64,000 bases of DNA from NCBI RefSeq assembly GCF_001563285.1, contig NZ_CP005188.1:2733501-2797500 (forward strand), written 5' to 3'. The DNA comes from Sphingobium sp. MI1205. GTDB lineage: Bacteria > Pseudomonadota > Alphaproteobacteria > Sphingomonadales > Sphingomonadaceae. Shown here piece by piece: positions 42,215-50,842 of the stretch (its first letter is position 1; every line of letters begins with the position of its first letter). The notes under the pieces are model-generated. The model saw only the letters and a program-made list of their open reading frames with translations. It made no database searches and had not been told where the DNA came from. Position numbers and translations under genes: made by a program.

Positions 42215-43057
42215 TCAGAAGGTATAGCCGATGCCGACCGCGCCCACCCACTGGTTCTTCGACCCGGTAATGCTCACCACCGGCGAGTCCGCATAGTCGC
42301 CCAGCATCCGCGAATAGCCGCCCAGAGCGAACAGCGCCCAACCCTTGCGCAGGTCGCCCGACAGCGACAGCCCACCGGTCAGGTTTACGCCGATCCGCTT
42401 GAAACCAGCCTTGTCGCCCGCCTCGGCATATGCCGGAAGCCCGGACGCCAGCGCTCCTGCGTCATCCACGTCAAAATAATAGCGGCCATATTTCTTGCCG
42501 ACATAATCCGCTGACACGCCAAGACCCACGAAGGTGCGGGTCGACAGAGGCGCGAAATATTCGATCGCCGGGGTCACGACATAGCTTTCATGCGCGCCCG
42601 CCACATCCTTGGTCACTGCGACGCGGGCGGACAGATTGTCATAGTCGCTGGTCAGAACCCCGGTCTTGCCGATACCGACAAAGCCGCCCACTTCCACCGC
42701 GACGTCCCGCTTGCCGAGCGCGCGGACGGCGTCGTCCTTGATGCTCTTGCGGCTGGAACGGTCGAAACGCACGCCCACAACTGGCCCCAGCTGGAAATCT
42801 ATGCCGTCACCGGTGTTGGGAATAGCATCGACATAAAGATTTGGTCCCCGCGTCCAGAAGGCGAAGTCGCTGACCTTACCGCGCAGCTGAGGAACGGGGA
42901 TAACGCGATAATCGTCCGACCCTTCATAGCTTGGGATGACAGCCGCACCCACGCCCACCGTCAGGACGTTGCTGTCCTCAACCTGAGCCAAAGCAGGATG
43001 AGCGCCGCCCATTGCAACGAAAGCAAGGCCCGCGACGAGAATTTGGCGATGATTCAT
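42215..43057 (-). CDS. MipA/OmpV family outer-membrane protein
   Basis: A 280-residue beta-barrel protein of the MipA/OmpV family with a signal peptide (ILVAGLAFVAMGGAHPALAQ). Family segments LTVGVGAAVIPSYEGSDDYRVIPVPQLRGKV and a C-terminal strand VGAVGIGYTF ending in Phe. MipA scaffolds murein synthases in E. coli; OmpV proteins act as porins or adhesins. Role here undetermined. Confidence 0.9.
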   Translation of the reverse strand: MNHRQILVAGLAFVAMGGAHPALAQVEDSNVLTVGVGAAVIPSYEGSDDYRVIPVPQLRGKVSDFAFWTRGPNLYVDAIPNTGDGIDFQLGPVVGVRFDRSSRKSIKDDAVRALGKRDVAVEVGGFVGIGKTGVLTSDYDNLSARVAVTKDVAGAHESYVVTPAIEYFAPLSTRTFVGLGVSADYVGKKYGRYYFDVDDAGALASGLPAYAEAGDKAGFKRIGVNLTGGLSLSGDLRKGWALFALGGYSRMLGDYADSPVVSITGSKNQWVGAVGIGYTF

Positions 43058-43130
43058 AGATCCCCTGTTCCGCGAATATGGTCAGCAGACTGAATGTTTC
43101 GCTGCCATTTACGGTTCCACCGATAGTCAA

Positions 43131-43568
43131 TTACAGGAAATATTTGATCTTTATTTCCTGCCGCACCCCTGATCCCGCCACCTGGAATTGTGCCGAGCGA
43201 AAGCTGGGGGCGCCGAAGCGGATGGCGGGATTGCGCGAAAACCCGACGCCCTCGCGCGGAATGCCCGCAAATGTGTCGAGCTTTCCGTTGCCATTCTCAT
43301 CATGGATGATCGCGATGGCATAATCGCCGGGCATCACTTCCCCCAACGGGATCATTGCGGTCCCGGCAGCTACGCTCAGATGCCGTTTGTCGGGATCATG
43401 GCTGCAATCGGGGAAATAGGCGGGCGAACGGGTGATGCAGACGAGCAGCTTGCCTTTGTCCGATCGTAAATTCTGCACGCTCATGCTCAATGGCTGCGGC
43501 TCACTGACGGGCGCAGCGCCGGGCGGCACAGCCATCATACCGCCCAGAAACAACAACCCCATTCTCAT
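43131..43568 (-). CDS. DUF2141 domain-containing secreted protein
   Basis: A 145-residue protein with a signal peptide (MRMGLLFLGGMMAVPPGA) and a DUF2141 domain: LRSDKGKLLVCITRSPAYFPDC, then PLGEVMPGDYAIAIIHDENGNGKLDTFAGIPREGVGFSRNPAIRFGAPSF. The DENGNGKLD loop looks calcium-binding. The start overlaps the sterol desaturase stop by 4 nt, so the two are coupled. Function of the family is unknown; it often accompanies carotenoid or sterol desaturase-like genes. Confidence 0.88.
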   Translation of the reverse strand: MRMGLLFLGGMMAVPPGAAPVSEPQPLSMSVQNLRSDKGKLLVCITRSPAYFPDCSHDPDKRHLSVAAGTAMIPLGEVMPGDYAIAIIHDENGNGKLDTFAGIPREGVGFSRNPAIRFGAPSFRSAQFQVAGSGVRQEIKIKYFL

Positions 43569-44293
43569 GCACACGTCTTTCCAAAGTCGCCCAACCCCCG
43601 GTCGGTGCCGCACAGCCGGTCCCATACACGGAAATACAGCCCGTAATTGCAGCTATATAGCTCATGATGCCGCTGATGATGGCTGGCGGTGATCAACCAG
43701 CGTCCAGCTCGCCCCTGGACCAGCCAGCGCGGAAACATCTCCCACCCCATATGGTTGGACACGCCCATGACTGTCATGATCACCAGCACCCCGCCCAGCG
43801 CCGCGACATGAATCGGAATAATGAAAACAAGCGCCGGGATCACGATGGCGCCGGTCAACGCTTCCCAGGGGTGAAAGCTCATCGCGGCCCAGGCTGTCGG
43901 CGGGCGGCTCGCATGATGGACGGCATGGGCGACGCGAAACAAACGGGGCCGGTGCATCCAGCGATGCGTCCAATAGAACCAGCTGTCATGCGCGACCAGA
44001 TAGAGCAACACCGACACCGGCAGATACCAGATCGGGAAAGCATGAATGTCGGTGTATATCCGCGTCCAGCCATGCGCTTGCCACCCCCAGGCGACGACGC
44101 CTGCCGGGATGCCGTAGATCAGCGCCGACGCCATGGACCATCCGATCTCGCGCCGTATCTGCGGGCCAAGATGCGTGTAAAGCCCCGGCTGCCGCACATG
44201 CGTCGCCAGCGCGAATCCGCCGCTGGTCAGCAGATAGCGCACGCCGACGATGAAGCTCATGGCAAGGGCGGAAAGGATAAGCGCGGAAGCCAT
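43565..44293 (-). CDS. Sterol desaturase/fatty acid hydroxylase family membrane protein
   Basis: A 242-residue integral-membrane di-iron enzyme. The histidine clusters expected of the family are visible: HDSWFYWTHRWMHRP, HAVHHASRPP and ASHHQRHHELYSCNYG. Hydrophobic helices lie at about residues 1-20, 45-70, 85-105 and 145-175. It probably hydroxylates or desaturates a lipid or carotenoid; the substrate is not identifiable. First gene of a coupled pair with the DUF2141 protein. Confidence 0.9.
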   Translation of the reverse strand: MASALILSALAMSFIVGVRYLLTSGGFALATHVRQPGLYTHLGPQIRREIGWSMASALIYGIPAGVVAWGWQAHGWTRIYTDIHAFPIWYLPVSVLLYLVAHDSWFYWTHRWMHRPRLFRVAHAVHHASRPPTAWAAMSFHPWEALTGAIVIPALVFIIPIHVAALGGVLVIMTVMGVSNHMGWEMFPRWLVQGRAGRWLITASHHQRHHELYSCNYGLYFRVWDRLCGTDRGLGDFGKTCA

Positions 44294-44340
44294 CGTAGCG
44301 GACTATAGGGAGCGCGGGTCGCCCCGTCACCCCGGTCGCA

Positions 44341-45231
44341 TCAGGTACGCGGACGCGCCTGGCGATAACTGCCCAGCATCCGCACCCACTTGGTGTGAAA
44401 CTCCAGTTCAGCGAGCGCGCGGTCAACCGCCGGATCGCCCGGCATGCCCTCTATGTCGCAGAAAAACTCGGTCGCGGCGAAGCTCGCCCCGCGCTGATAG
44501 CTTTCCAGCTTCGTCATATTGACGCCGTTGGTCGCAAAGCCCCCCATCGCCTTGTAAAGCGCGGCAGGGACATTTTTCACCTCGAACAGGAAAGTCGTCA
44601 TCACCGGGCCTGCTCCGGGTTCCGGCATCTTGGGCTCCCGCGACAGCACCAGGAAGCGCGTCATATTGTCGTCGCTATCCTCGATATTCTCCGCGACCAG
44701 CTTCAGGCCATAAAGATCCGCGGCCAGATAGGGCGCGACCGCCCCTTCCCCTGACTTCTTCGATTCCGCCACCAGCGCTGCGGCGCCCGCCGTGTCGGCA
44801 TAGGCGACCGGCTGGATGCCGCGTTCGCGCAGGTAATGGCGGCACTGGCCCAGCGCCTGCGGATGGCTGATCGCACTTTTGACCGGTGCGTCGTCGATCG
44901 CCATCAGGCAATGGCGGATGCGCAGAAAATATTCGTCGATGATGTGCAGCCCCGATTCGGGCAGCAGGAAATGCATGTCGGCTACGCGGCCGTGCAGGCT
45001 GTTTTCGATCGGGATGATCGCCCGGGCCGCCTGGCCATTGCGCACCGCATCAATCGCATCTTCAAAGGCGAAACAGGGCAACGGCACGCAATCAGGCGCA
45101 TAGCCCAGCGCCGCAAGGTGCGAATTGGCGCCGGGCGCACCCTGATAGGCTATGGCGCGCGCAGGATCAGCCGCAGCCTTGGCGGCCAGGTCGGCGACGA
45201 TGACGCGGGCAGGGGCAGGATAGTTTTCCAT
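44341..45231 (-). CDS. pheA: Prephenate dehydratase
   Basis: A 296-residue prephenate dehydratase for phenylalanine synthesis. Catalytic half: IAYQGAPGANSHLAAL, FEDAIDAVRNGQAARAIIPIENSLHGRVADMHFLL, and DNMTRFLVLSREP with the conserved TRF. C-terminal ACT domain for feedback control: TTFLFEVKNVPAALYKAMGGFATNGVNMTKLESYQ. No chorismate mutase domain, as usual in alphaproteobacteria. Start at MENYPAPARV; 188 bp separate it from the divergent cytochrome gene. Confidence 0.95.
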   Translation of the reverse strand: MENYPAPARVIVADLAAKAAADPARAIAYQGAPGANSHLAALGYAPDCVPLPCFAFEDAIDAVRNGQAARAIIPIENSLHGRVADMHFLLPESGLHIIDEYFLRIRHCLMAIDDAPVKSAISHPQALGQCRHYLRERGIQPVAYADTAGAAALVAESKKSGEGAVAPYLAADLYGLKLVAENIEDSDDNMTRFLVLSREPKMPEPGAGPVMTTFLFEVKNVPAALYKAMGGFATNGVNMTKLESYQRGASFAATEFFCDIEGMPGDPAVDRALAELEFHTKWVRMLGSYRQARPRT

Positions 45232-45419
45232 GGGCTGGAGCGCGCTTAGGCACTCGTTCGCACGCGCGCAAGCATGCGCAAGACAGTAGCCCAGCAAAAG
45301 CGGGCCATAATGCGTTCAACCATGCTTGCGCGTTCGCTCTTGCGCCATTATGGCAGCGCGCTAATGGGGGGCGCGGACACCAAGCCGCCAGAACAGAAAT
45401 TCAAGGGAATCCAAGCGAA

Positions 45420-46082
45420 ATGGCCGATCGTTTCAACACAGTTGCAGGCTGGGCGTTGTTTGCGGGGATCGTTGCGCTGGGTGGCGGTATCGTCAGCTCC
45501 AAATATTTCCACTCCGAACGGCCCGAGAAAATGGGCTATGCGATTGAGGGCGTGGAAGCGGAGGGCGAAGGCGCCGCTGCCGGCCCGGGTCTCAACACCC
45601 TGCTCGCCAGCGCGGACGTCGCGGCCGGTGAAAAGGTGTTCGCCAAGTGCGCCGCGTGCCACACCGTGAACCAGGGCGGCGCAAACGGCATCGGCCCCAA
45701 TCTCTTCGGCACCGTGGGCGAAGCCATCGGCCAGGGCCGGGGCGGTTTTGCCTTCTCGGACGCACTCAAGAGCAAGGGCGGCGCCTGGACCTTCGAGAAT
45801 CTCGACCATTGGCTGACGAGCCCGCGCGAATTTGCCCCCGGCACGAAGATGACCTTCGCGGGCCTTGGCAACCCGGCTGACCGCGCCAACCTCATCGCCT
45901 GGCTGAACACGCAGGGTTCGAACCTGCCCCTGCCCGCTGCGGATGCCGCCCCTGCCGAAGCCAGCGCGACACCAGCCGAAGCAGCCGCAAACGCCACCAA
46001 CGCTGCTGAAAGCGTCGAAGGTGCGGCTCCGGCCAACGCCGCCCCGGCAGGCGGTCCGGCCGCCCCGACCACCGGCAAGTAA
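45420..46082 (+). CDS. Membrane-anchored cytochrome c (CycM/c552 type)
   Basis: A 220-residue monohaem cytochrome c with an uncleaved N-terminal anchor (FNTVAGWALFAGIVALGGGIVSS). The haem motif is C77-A-A-C80-H81 and the axial methionine M144 lies in PGTKMTFAGL; IGPNLFGTVG and the class I fold are clear. The tail after residue 170 is Ala/Pro-rich. Such anchored cytochromes carry electrons between the bc1 complex and terminal oxidases in alphaproteobacteria. A strong terminator follows. Confidence 0.92.
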   Translation: MADRFNTVAGWALFAGIVALGGGIVSSKYFHSERPEKMGYAIEGVEAEGEGAAAGPGLNTLLASADVAAGEKVFAKCAACHTVNQGGANGIGPNLFGTVGEAIGQGRGGFAFSDALKSKGGAWTFENLDHWLTSPREFAPGTKMTFAGLGNPADRANLIAWLNTQGSNLPLPAADAAPAEASATPAEAAANATNAAESVEGAAPANAAPAGGPAAPTTGK

Positions 46083-46114
46083 GGCGGGGCCAACCACCCG
46101 TTAATGAAGTTTGA

Positions 46115-46150
46115 CGGGCGCGGCAGCGATTGCCGCGCCCGTTGTTTTAT
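46115..46150 (+). terminator. Intrinsic terminator of cytochrome c gene
   Basis: Perfect 12-bp arms ACGGGCGCGGCA and TGCCGCGCCCGT with a 5-nt loop, followed by TGTTTTA, 33 bp after the cytochrome stop. Confidence 0.85.
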
Positions 46151-46246
46151 GGGCCGGGCAGATCGGGCTGCCCACGAATACCTACCGACTTCTACATCCC
46201 CGCTAGCAGGAACCCTTCGGGATCACAGCAGACCGGCTGCCCACAA

Positions 46247-46274
46247 CGTCATGCCCGCGAAAGCTGGCATCTGC
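46247..46274 (+). repeat. Single REP-like hairpin with GAAA tetraloop
   Basis: A lone copy related to the pair at 40336-40415: CGTCATGCCCGC-GAAA-GCTGGCATC. The stem keeps pairing at a position where the other copies have the opposite pair (G-C instead of C-G), with one internal mismatch. It lies in the 270-bp space between the cytochrome terminator and the convergent CNNM gene, which otherwise shows no gene. Confidence 0.6.
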
Positions 46275-46353
46275 TCTCCCGGTCGCGCCCTGCCGCCTGA
46301 CATGGCAGCCTTTTCTAGCATGAAGAAAGGTAGGCTGGTCGAACCAGCGGTCC

Positions 46354-47679
46354 TTACCGCGCCGCCACCAGCAGCTTGTCGATCTTGCGGCCATCCATAT
46401 CGACGATCTCGAATCGCCATCCCTGATAGTCCGCAAAATCCCCCACCTCCGGCAGGCGCTTCAACAACCAGAGTGCGTGGCCAGCGACGGTCGCATAGTC
46501 CCGGTCCTCCGGCAGATCGATGCCGATCCTGTCGGCCAGCAGATCGACGGGCATCTGGCCCGACACCAGCAAGCTGCCGTCCTCGCGTTCGACGACATCC
46601 GGTTCGTCATGACCGTCACGATCCGATGCGAAATGCCCTGCAATGGCCGACAGCAGATCGGCAGGCGTCGCGATCCCTTCGAAATGACCATATTCATCAT
46701 GGACCATCACCATGGGCACGTCGGCGCGGCGCAGCACTTCCAGCGCGTCCATGGCGTCGACCTGATCGGGCACCACCTCCACCCGGCGCATCAACGCGCC
46801 AAGGTCGAGCCTCTCGCCACGGAAAAGAGCGGTCATGATGTCGCGCGCCTGGACGACGCCGATAATGTCCTCAACCGTGCCGCGCCCTACCGGCAGCCGG
46901 GTGTGGGGCGTTTCGAGCAATCGGGCGCGGATCGTTTCATCATCCGCGCCGATGTCGATCCAGTCGACGTCCATGCGCGGCGTCATCACCTCGCGCACCG
47001 GGCGGTCGGCCAGCCGCACCACGCCGGAAATGATGGCCCGCTCGCTTTCCTCGATCACGCCCGACCTGCTGGCCTCCGCGACGATCAGGTGCAGCTCTTC
47101 GGCCGTCACATGGCTTTCGGATTCGCGTTTCAGCCCCAGCACACGAAAGATGATCGCGCTCGACCCGTCCAGCACCCAGACGATAGGGGCGGTGATCTTC
47201 GACAGCCACAGCATCGGAGCGGCCACCACTGCAGCGATGGGTTCCGGCGCGCGCAGTGCGAACTGCTTGGGCACCAGTTCGCCAACTATCAGCGAGGCGT
47301 AGGTGGTAAGGCCGATCACCAGCGCAAAGCCAAGATTGGCCGCAGCGCTGGGTGACAGGCCCAACCATTCCAGGCGCTCGCCCACCGGTCCGCCCAGACT
47401 CGCGCCCGAATAGGCGCCCGCGACGATGCCAATCAACGTGATACCGATCTGAACGGTCGAAAGAAACTTGCCCGGATCGCTTCCCAGCATCAGCGCCGTC
47501 CGAGCGCCGCGCCGTCCCGCCTTCTCCATCGCCTGCAATCGCGGACGGCGGGCGGACACGATCGCCAGTTCCGACATCGCAAAGACGCCGTTCAGCGCCA
47601 CCAGCGCCAAAATGATGACGAGGTCTGCCCAGGGGAAGGGCGTCGGAGCGTGCGGGGGGATCATGGCCATGGTGGTCAA
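46354..47679 (-). CDS. CNNM/CorC-HlyC family membrane protein (hemolysin family)
   Basis: A 441-residue protein: N-terminal CNNM/DUF21 membrane domain with about four helices (WADLVIILALVALNGVFAMSELAIVSARRPRL), a pair of CBS domains (about 220-340, VMTPRMDVDWIDIGADD and DVPMVMVHDEYGHFEGIATPADLLSAI), and a C-terminal CorC_HlyC domain (RDYATVAGHALWLLKRLPEVGD...). Members are implicated in Mg2+ or Co2+ efflux; the 'hemolysin' name is historical. Complete. Confidence 0.92.
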   Translation of the reverse strand: MTTMAMIPPHAPTPFPWADLVIILALVALNGVFAMSELAIVSARRPRLQAMEKAGRRGARTALMLGSDPGKFLSTVQIGITLIGIVAGAYSGASLGGPVGERLEWLGLSPSAAANLGFALVIGLTTYASLIVGELVPKQFALRAPEPIAAVVAAPMLWLSKITAPIVWVLDGSSAIIFRVLGLKRESESHVTAEELHLIVAEASRSGVIEESERAIISGVVRLADRPVREVMTPRMDVDWIDIGADDETIRARLLETPHTRLPVGRGTVEDIIGVVQARDIMTALFRGERLDLGALMRRVEVVPDQVDAMDALEVLRRADVPMVMVHDEYGHFEGIATPADLLSAIAGHFASDRDGHDEPDVVEREDGSLLVSGQMPVDLLADRIGIDLPEDRDYATVAGHALWLLKRLPEVGDFADYQGWRFEIVDMDGRKIDKLLVAAR

Positions 47680-47821
47680 CTACGCCCTATAACCCCGTTG
47701 CTTGCAATTTCACAACCATCCCCTCACCTCGCGTTCAGTTCGCTTGTGGAACAAATGCCCTTGCCGACGATTTGGTGAAGCATCCGAAGCTTTCGGGCAC
47801 GATAAAAAGGGAATTGATTCT

Positions 47822-48502
47822 ATGCGGATTTCTCATCGCATCATGGGGGCGGCGGGTTTGGCCGCGATGCTGGCGACAACAGCCTGCACGACTGATCCCA
47901 ACACCGGGCAGCGGCAGATTTCGAAGGCCGCCATCGGCGGCATAGGCGGCGCGCTGGGCGGCTATCTGCTGGGCGACCTGGTCGGCGGCCGGCGCGACCG
48001 GACGGAAAAGATCCTGGGTGCGGGCATCGGCGCGGTCGCGGGCGCTGGCATCGGCGCCTATATGGACGCACAGGAACGCAAGCTGCGGGAAGAAACCGCC
48101 GGCAGCGGCGTCGATGTGATTCGCGACGGCGACAATCTGTTGCTGCGTATGCCGTCCGGCATCACTTTCACCACCGACAGCGCGACCGTGCAGCCGCAAT
48201 TCCGTCCGACGCTGGACGACGTCGCCTCCGTCCTCTCCCAATATCCCAAAACCTATATCGACGTGTACGGCCATACCGACAGCGACGGTTCGGACGCCTA
48301 TAACCAGACCCTGTCGGAACGCCGCGCCCAGTCGGTGGCGGATTACCTGACCACCCATGGCGTCCAGTCGGCGCGCATGGCGACCCGTGGCTTCGGCGAA
48401 ACCCAGCCAATCGCCTCGAACGAAACGGCTGAGGGCAAGGCAAGCAACCGCCGCGTCGAAATCAAGATCGCGCCGGTGACGGAAAGCGACCTGCGCAGCT
48501 GA
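47822..48502 (+). CDS. OmpA-family lipoprotein with glycine zipper (YiaD-like)
   Basis: A 226-residue lipoprotein: lipobox ATTAC (Cys about 22), a glycine-zipper region (AIGGIGGALGGYLLGDLVGG ... GAGIGAVAGAGIGAYMDAQ), then an OmpA C-terminal peptidoglycan-binding domain (FTTDSATVQPQFRPTLDDVASVL, YGHTDSDGSDAYNQTLSERRAQSVADYL, NRRVEIKI). It anchors the outer membrane to the wall. The ATG before RISHRIMG gives a proper signal peptide; an earlier in-frame ATG would not. Confidence 0.92.
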   Translation: MRISHRIMGAAGLAAMLATTACTTDPNTGQRQISKAAIGGIGGALGGYLLGDLVGGRRDRTEKILGAGIGAVAGAGIGAYMDAQERKLREETAGSGVDVIRDGDNLLLRMPSGITFTTDSATVQPQFRPTLDDVASVLSQYPKTYIDVYGHTDSDGSDAYNQTLSERRAQSVADYLTTHGVQSARMATRGFGETQPIASNETAEGKASNRRVEIKIAPVTESDLRS

Positions 48503-48517
48503 CCCGCTCAAGCGGGG

Positions 48518-48557
48518 TTGGCAAGGCCTCGCGTCATTTGGCAAGGCCTCGCGTCAT
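48518..48557. repeat. 20-bp exact tandem duplication
   Basis: The 20-mer TTGGCAAGGCCTCGCGTCAT occurs twice in tandem (48518-48537, 48538-48557). The inner copy encodes the last residues of the TetR gene and the outer copy carries its TGA at the junction. It looks like a recent slippage duplication that leaves the protein end unaltered or slightly changed. Confidence 0.85.
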
Positions 48558-49094
48558 AATGCCAAGCGCCGCCCGTTCCAGCACTGGATCGGGCGGCAAT
48601 CGGCCATCCAGCGCCAGCGTCGCGAGCCCATGGACCAACCCCCAGCAGGCAAGCGCTCCCGCATCCGCATCCGCCGGACATAGCTGTTCGACTCGTCGGG
48701 CCATCAAACGGTAGGCCCCTCGGCACTCGTCATGGGGCAGGGCCAGCCCGGCATTATCCGCGAACATCAGTTGGAACAGGGCGGGATGCGTCCGGGCAAA
48801 GCCGATATAGGCCAGCCCCTGCGCCGTCAGCGCCTCAGCGGGATCGTGAACCGCGTCAGCCTCCCTCGCCACCGCTTCCATCAACCCAAAACCGCGCAGG
48901 GCGACCGCCGCCAACAGCGCAGCCTTGTCCTCAAAATGGCGATACGGGGCCATGGCCGACACCCCCGCCGCCCGCGCCACCGCCCGCAGGCTGACGTCAG
49001 CGCCGCCCTCTTCCACCAATGCAAGCGCGCGATCAACCAGACGATCATGAAGCGAAGGACTATCTGCCGAAACCATGTTTACACTGTAATCCAT
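48534..49094 (-). CDS. TetR family regulator (WHG-domain type)
   Basis: A 186-residue TetR protein. DNA-binding half: DRLVDRALALVEEGGADVSLRAVARAAGVSAMAPYRHFEDKAALLAAVA. The C-terminal half ends in ACWGLVHGLATLALDG, the WHG motif of TetR_C_33. It is divergent from the DUF4188 gene; the 40-bp gap contains two palindromes. An in-frame ATG six codons later is possible, which would put one palindrome wholly outside the coding region. Confidence 0.88.
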   Translation of the reverse strand: MDYSVNMVSADSPSLHDRLVDRALALVEEGGADVSLRAVARAAGVSAMAPYRHFEDKAALLAAVALRGFGLMEAVAREADAVHDPAEALTAQGLAYIGFARTHPALFQLMFADNAGLALPHDECRGAYRLMARRVEQLCPADADAGALACWGLVHGLATLALDGRLPPDPVLERAALGIMTRGLAK

Positions 49095-49119
49095 GAGAGT
49101 TATGTTTACAGCATAAACA
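49079..49119. promoter_or_regulatory. Palindromic operator candidates between TetR and DUF4188 genes
   Basis: Two inverted repeats: TTACA-C-TGTAA at 49079-49089, overlapping the first codons of the TetR gene, and TGTTTA-CAGCA-TAAACA at 49103-49119, 16 bp before the DUF4188 start. Both contain GTTTAC-type half-sites. Likely binding sites of the adjacent TetR protein. Confidence 0.6.
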
Positions 49120-49134
49120 GGAAGGAGCGATTCG

Positions 49135-49587
49135 ATGCAATCCCGCCAGTCCGTCGATCTGTCCGCTTATACGGACCTTATCGTCATCATGCTGGGCTTT
49201 CGCGTCTCCACCCTGCGGGGGGTCGCGTCGCTATTCGGCATCGGCAAAGGCCTGCGCGCCATTGCGGCTAGCCCGCCCGAAGGATTGCTGGCGCACGAAC
49301 AGTGTCTTTTCGCGCTTAACCATGTCGGCATCCGCCAATATTGGCGCGACCTCGAAAGCCTGGAGCGATTCACACGCTCCGCGCCACATGCGGGTTGGTG
49401 GCGCGACTTTGCCAAACTCAGCAATGGCGCGGGTTTCTGGCACGAAACCTATGCGCGCAACGGCGCGATGGAGGCGCTCTACGCCAACATGCCCGCGCCC
49501 ATGGGCTTTAGCCGCTTCGCCCCGCCGCTCGATCCAGTCGGCCCGTTCCTGACGGCGCGCGCCCGAATGGGGCGCAAGGCCGCCTAG
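49135..49587 (+). CDS. DUF4188 (monooxygenase-like) protein
   Basis: A 150-residue protein of the DUF4188 family, related to dimeric alpha/beta-barrel monooxygenases. Family features: VIMLGFRVSTLRGV, LNHVGIRQYWRDLESLERFTRSAPHAGWWRDF and GFWHETYARNGAMEALYANMPAPMGFS with conserved His/Tyr. Good ribosome site AAGGAG. Function unproven. It is divergent from, and probably regulated by, the TetR protein. Confidence 0.85.
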   Translation: MQSRQSVDLSAYTDLIVIMLGFRVSTLRGVASLFGIGKGLRAIAASPPEGLLAHEQCLFALNHVGIRQYWRDLESLERFTRSAPHAGWWRDFAKLSNGAGFWHETYARNGAMEALYANMPAPMGFSRFAPPLDPVGPFLTARARMGRKAA

Positions 49588-50201
49588 AAACTGGCTTTCA
49601 GCCCGTCGATCACGAACTGCGCCGCCAGCGCCGCCAGCAGTACGCCGAGCAGGCGGGTAATCACCGCCTCGATCTTGCTGCCCAGCCGCGCCATGATCGG
49701 CCCCGCCGCCAGCAGCGAACCCAGCATCAGCGCCAGCGTCACCACCACCGCCGCGACGACGACCAGTCGCTCGCTGATCCCTTCGGCCTGCGACATCAGC
49801 AGCATCACGGTGGCGATGGATCCTGGCCCCGCGATCATCGGCATCGCCATGGGAAAGACCGACACATCCTCCACTTCCGGCGTTTCGGCGATCTTGTGCG
49901 CCCGGTCCTCGCGCCGCTGGGTGCGCTTTTCGAACACCATGTCCATGGCGATGATGAAAAGCATGATGCCCCCCGCGATTCGGAAACTGTCGAGCGCGAT
50001 GCCGAGCACGCCCAGCAACTGCTTCCCCCACAGCGCAAATACCAACAAAATGGCGGCCGCGATCCCCACCGCCCGGACCGCCATGGCGCGCCGCTGCGCA
50101 TGGGTCGCGCCCGTCGTCAGGCTGGCATAGATGGGCGCGCATCCCGGCGGGTCTATGACCACGAACAGCGTGACGAAGGCGGAGATGAACAGCTCGATCA
50201 T
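49584..50201 (-). CDS. marC: MarC family membrane protein
   Basis: A 205-residue six-helix inner-membrane protein of the MarC/UPF0056 family: FISAFVTLFVVIDPPGCAPIYASLT at the N terminus and RIAGGIMLFIIAMDMVFEKR followed by PMAMPMIAGPGSIATVMLL. Function unknown despite its historical name. It is the last gene of a chain of five overlapping genes (4-nt overlap with the preceding NTF2-like gene), and its stop faces the DUF4188 stop. Confidence 0.9.
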   Translation of the reverse strand: MIELFISAFVTLFVVIDPPGCAPIYASLTTGATHAQRRAMAVRAVGIAAAILLVFALWGKQLLGVLGIALDSFRIAGGIMLFIIAMDMVFEKRTQRREDRAHKIAETPEVEDVSVFPMAMPMIAGPGSIATVMLLMSQAEGISERLVVVAAVVVTLALMLGSLLAAGPIMARLGSKIEAVITRLLGVLLAALAAQFVIDGLKASF

Positions 50202-50842
50202 GCGCCCGGCGCGGCCACCCTGTCGTCGATCACCGTTTCATAATCGCCACCATTCCAGACGCGCACGGTGACGCGGCGACTACCGTCGTCAGCGACATCC
50301 GCGCTCCAGGTCAGGCTTTCGTCGGACGGCGGAGCGGACGGCTTCGCGCTACCCTCCGGCCCACGCTCGCGCCGTTTGCATGTCGCGACCTTGCCCACCA
50401 GAAATTCCGGCGCTTTGCGCGGCTCCGCCAGCCTGTCGCCATGGTCGAGGATCCACTTCCACGCGCCTTTCTTGTCGCGCCGCCAGATCGTGGTGAAATA
50501 GCCAACCGATCCGTCCGACCGTTGCCAGTTGCCCGTGCTCGCGGCAAGATTGCCGTCGCAGGAAACATGAACGACCGATGGCGTCCAGCTCACCGGCTTG
50601 GGCGGATCATCCCGTCCTTTCAGCCACTGTTTCGCCAGCACCCGCTGCGGCATGAACATCACGGCGTCATCGGCGGCGGTCTGGCGAAGGGCGGTCCATT
50701 GCCCCTTGTCCCTCGCCAGCCGGTTGAAGGCGATCTCGGCGGCAAATACGGAGCTGGGGTCAGGCTGGTAACGCATCGGGGGTCGCGCGGCCACCAGCCC
50801 CACCAGGCTGGCCGCGAGCAGCAGCGCCCCCGCTGTCCTCAC
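50198..50842 (-). CDS. NTF2-like (DUF4440-type) secreted protein
   Basis: A 214-residue protein with a signal peptide or N-terminal helix ([17 protein letters not shown]) and an NTF2/SnoaL-like fold: [90 protein letters not shown]. The start is a GTG whose bases overlap the folD stop (GTGA), which is in line with the other coupled genes of this operon. No enzymatic residues are identified; function unknown. Confidence 0.78.
   Translation of the reverse strand: MRTAGALLLAASLVGLVAARPPMRYQPDPSSVFAAEIAFNRLARDKGQWTALRQTAADDAVMFMPQRVLAKQWLKGRDDPPKPVSWTPSVVHVSCDGNLAASTGNWQRSDGSVGYFTTIWRRDKKGAWKWILDHGDRLAEPRKAPEFLVGKVATCKRRERGPEGSAKPSAPPSDESLTWSADVADDGSRRVTVRVWNGGDYETVIDDRVAAPGA

Noticed and set aside
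45910..45935. GGGTTCGAACC-like string resembling a tRNA T-loop
   Set aside because: It is inside the cytochrome c coding region and no cloverleaf could be built around it.
48503..48516. CCCGCT-CA-AGCGGG hairpin between the OmpA and TetR genes as terminator
   Set aside because: The 2-nt loop is too tight and no T-run follows on either strand; support is insufficient.
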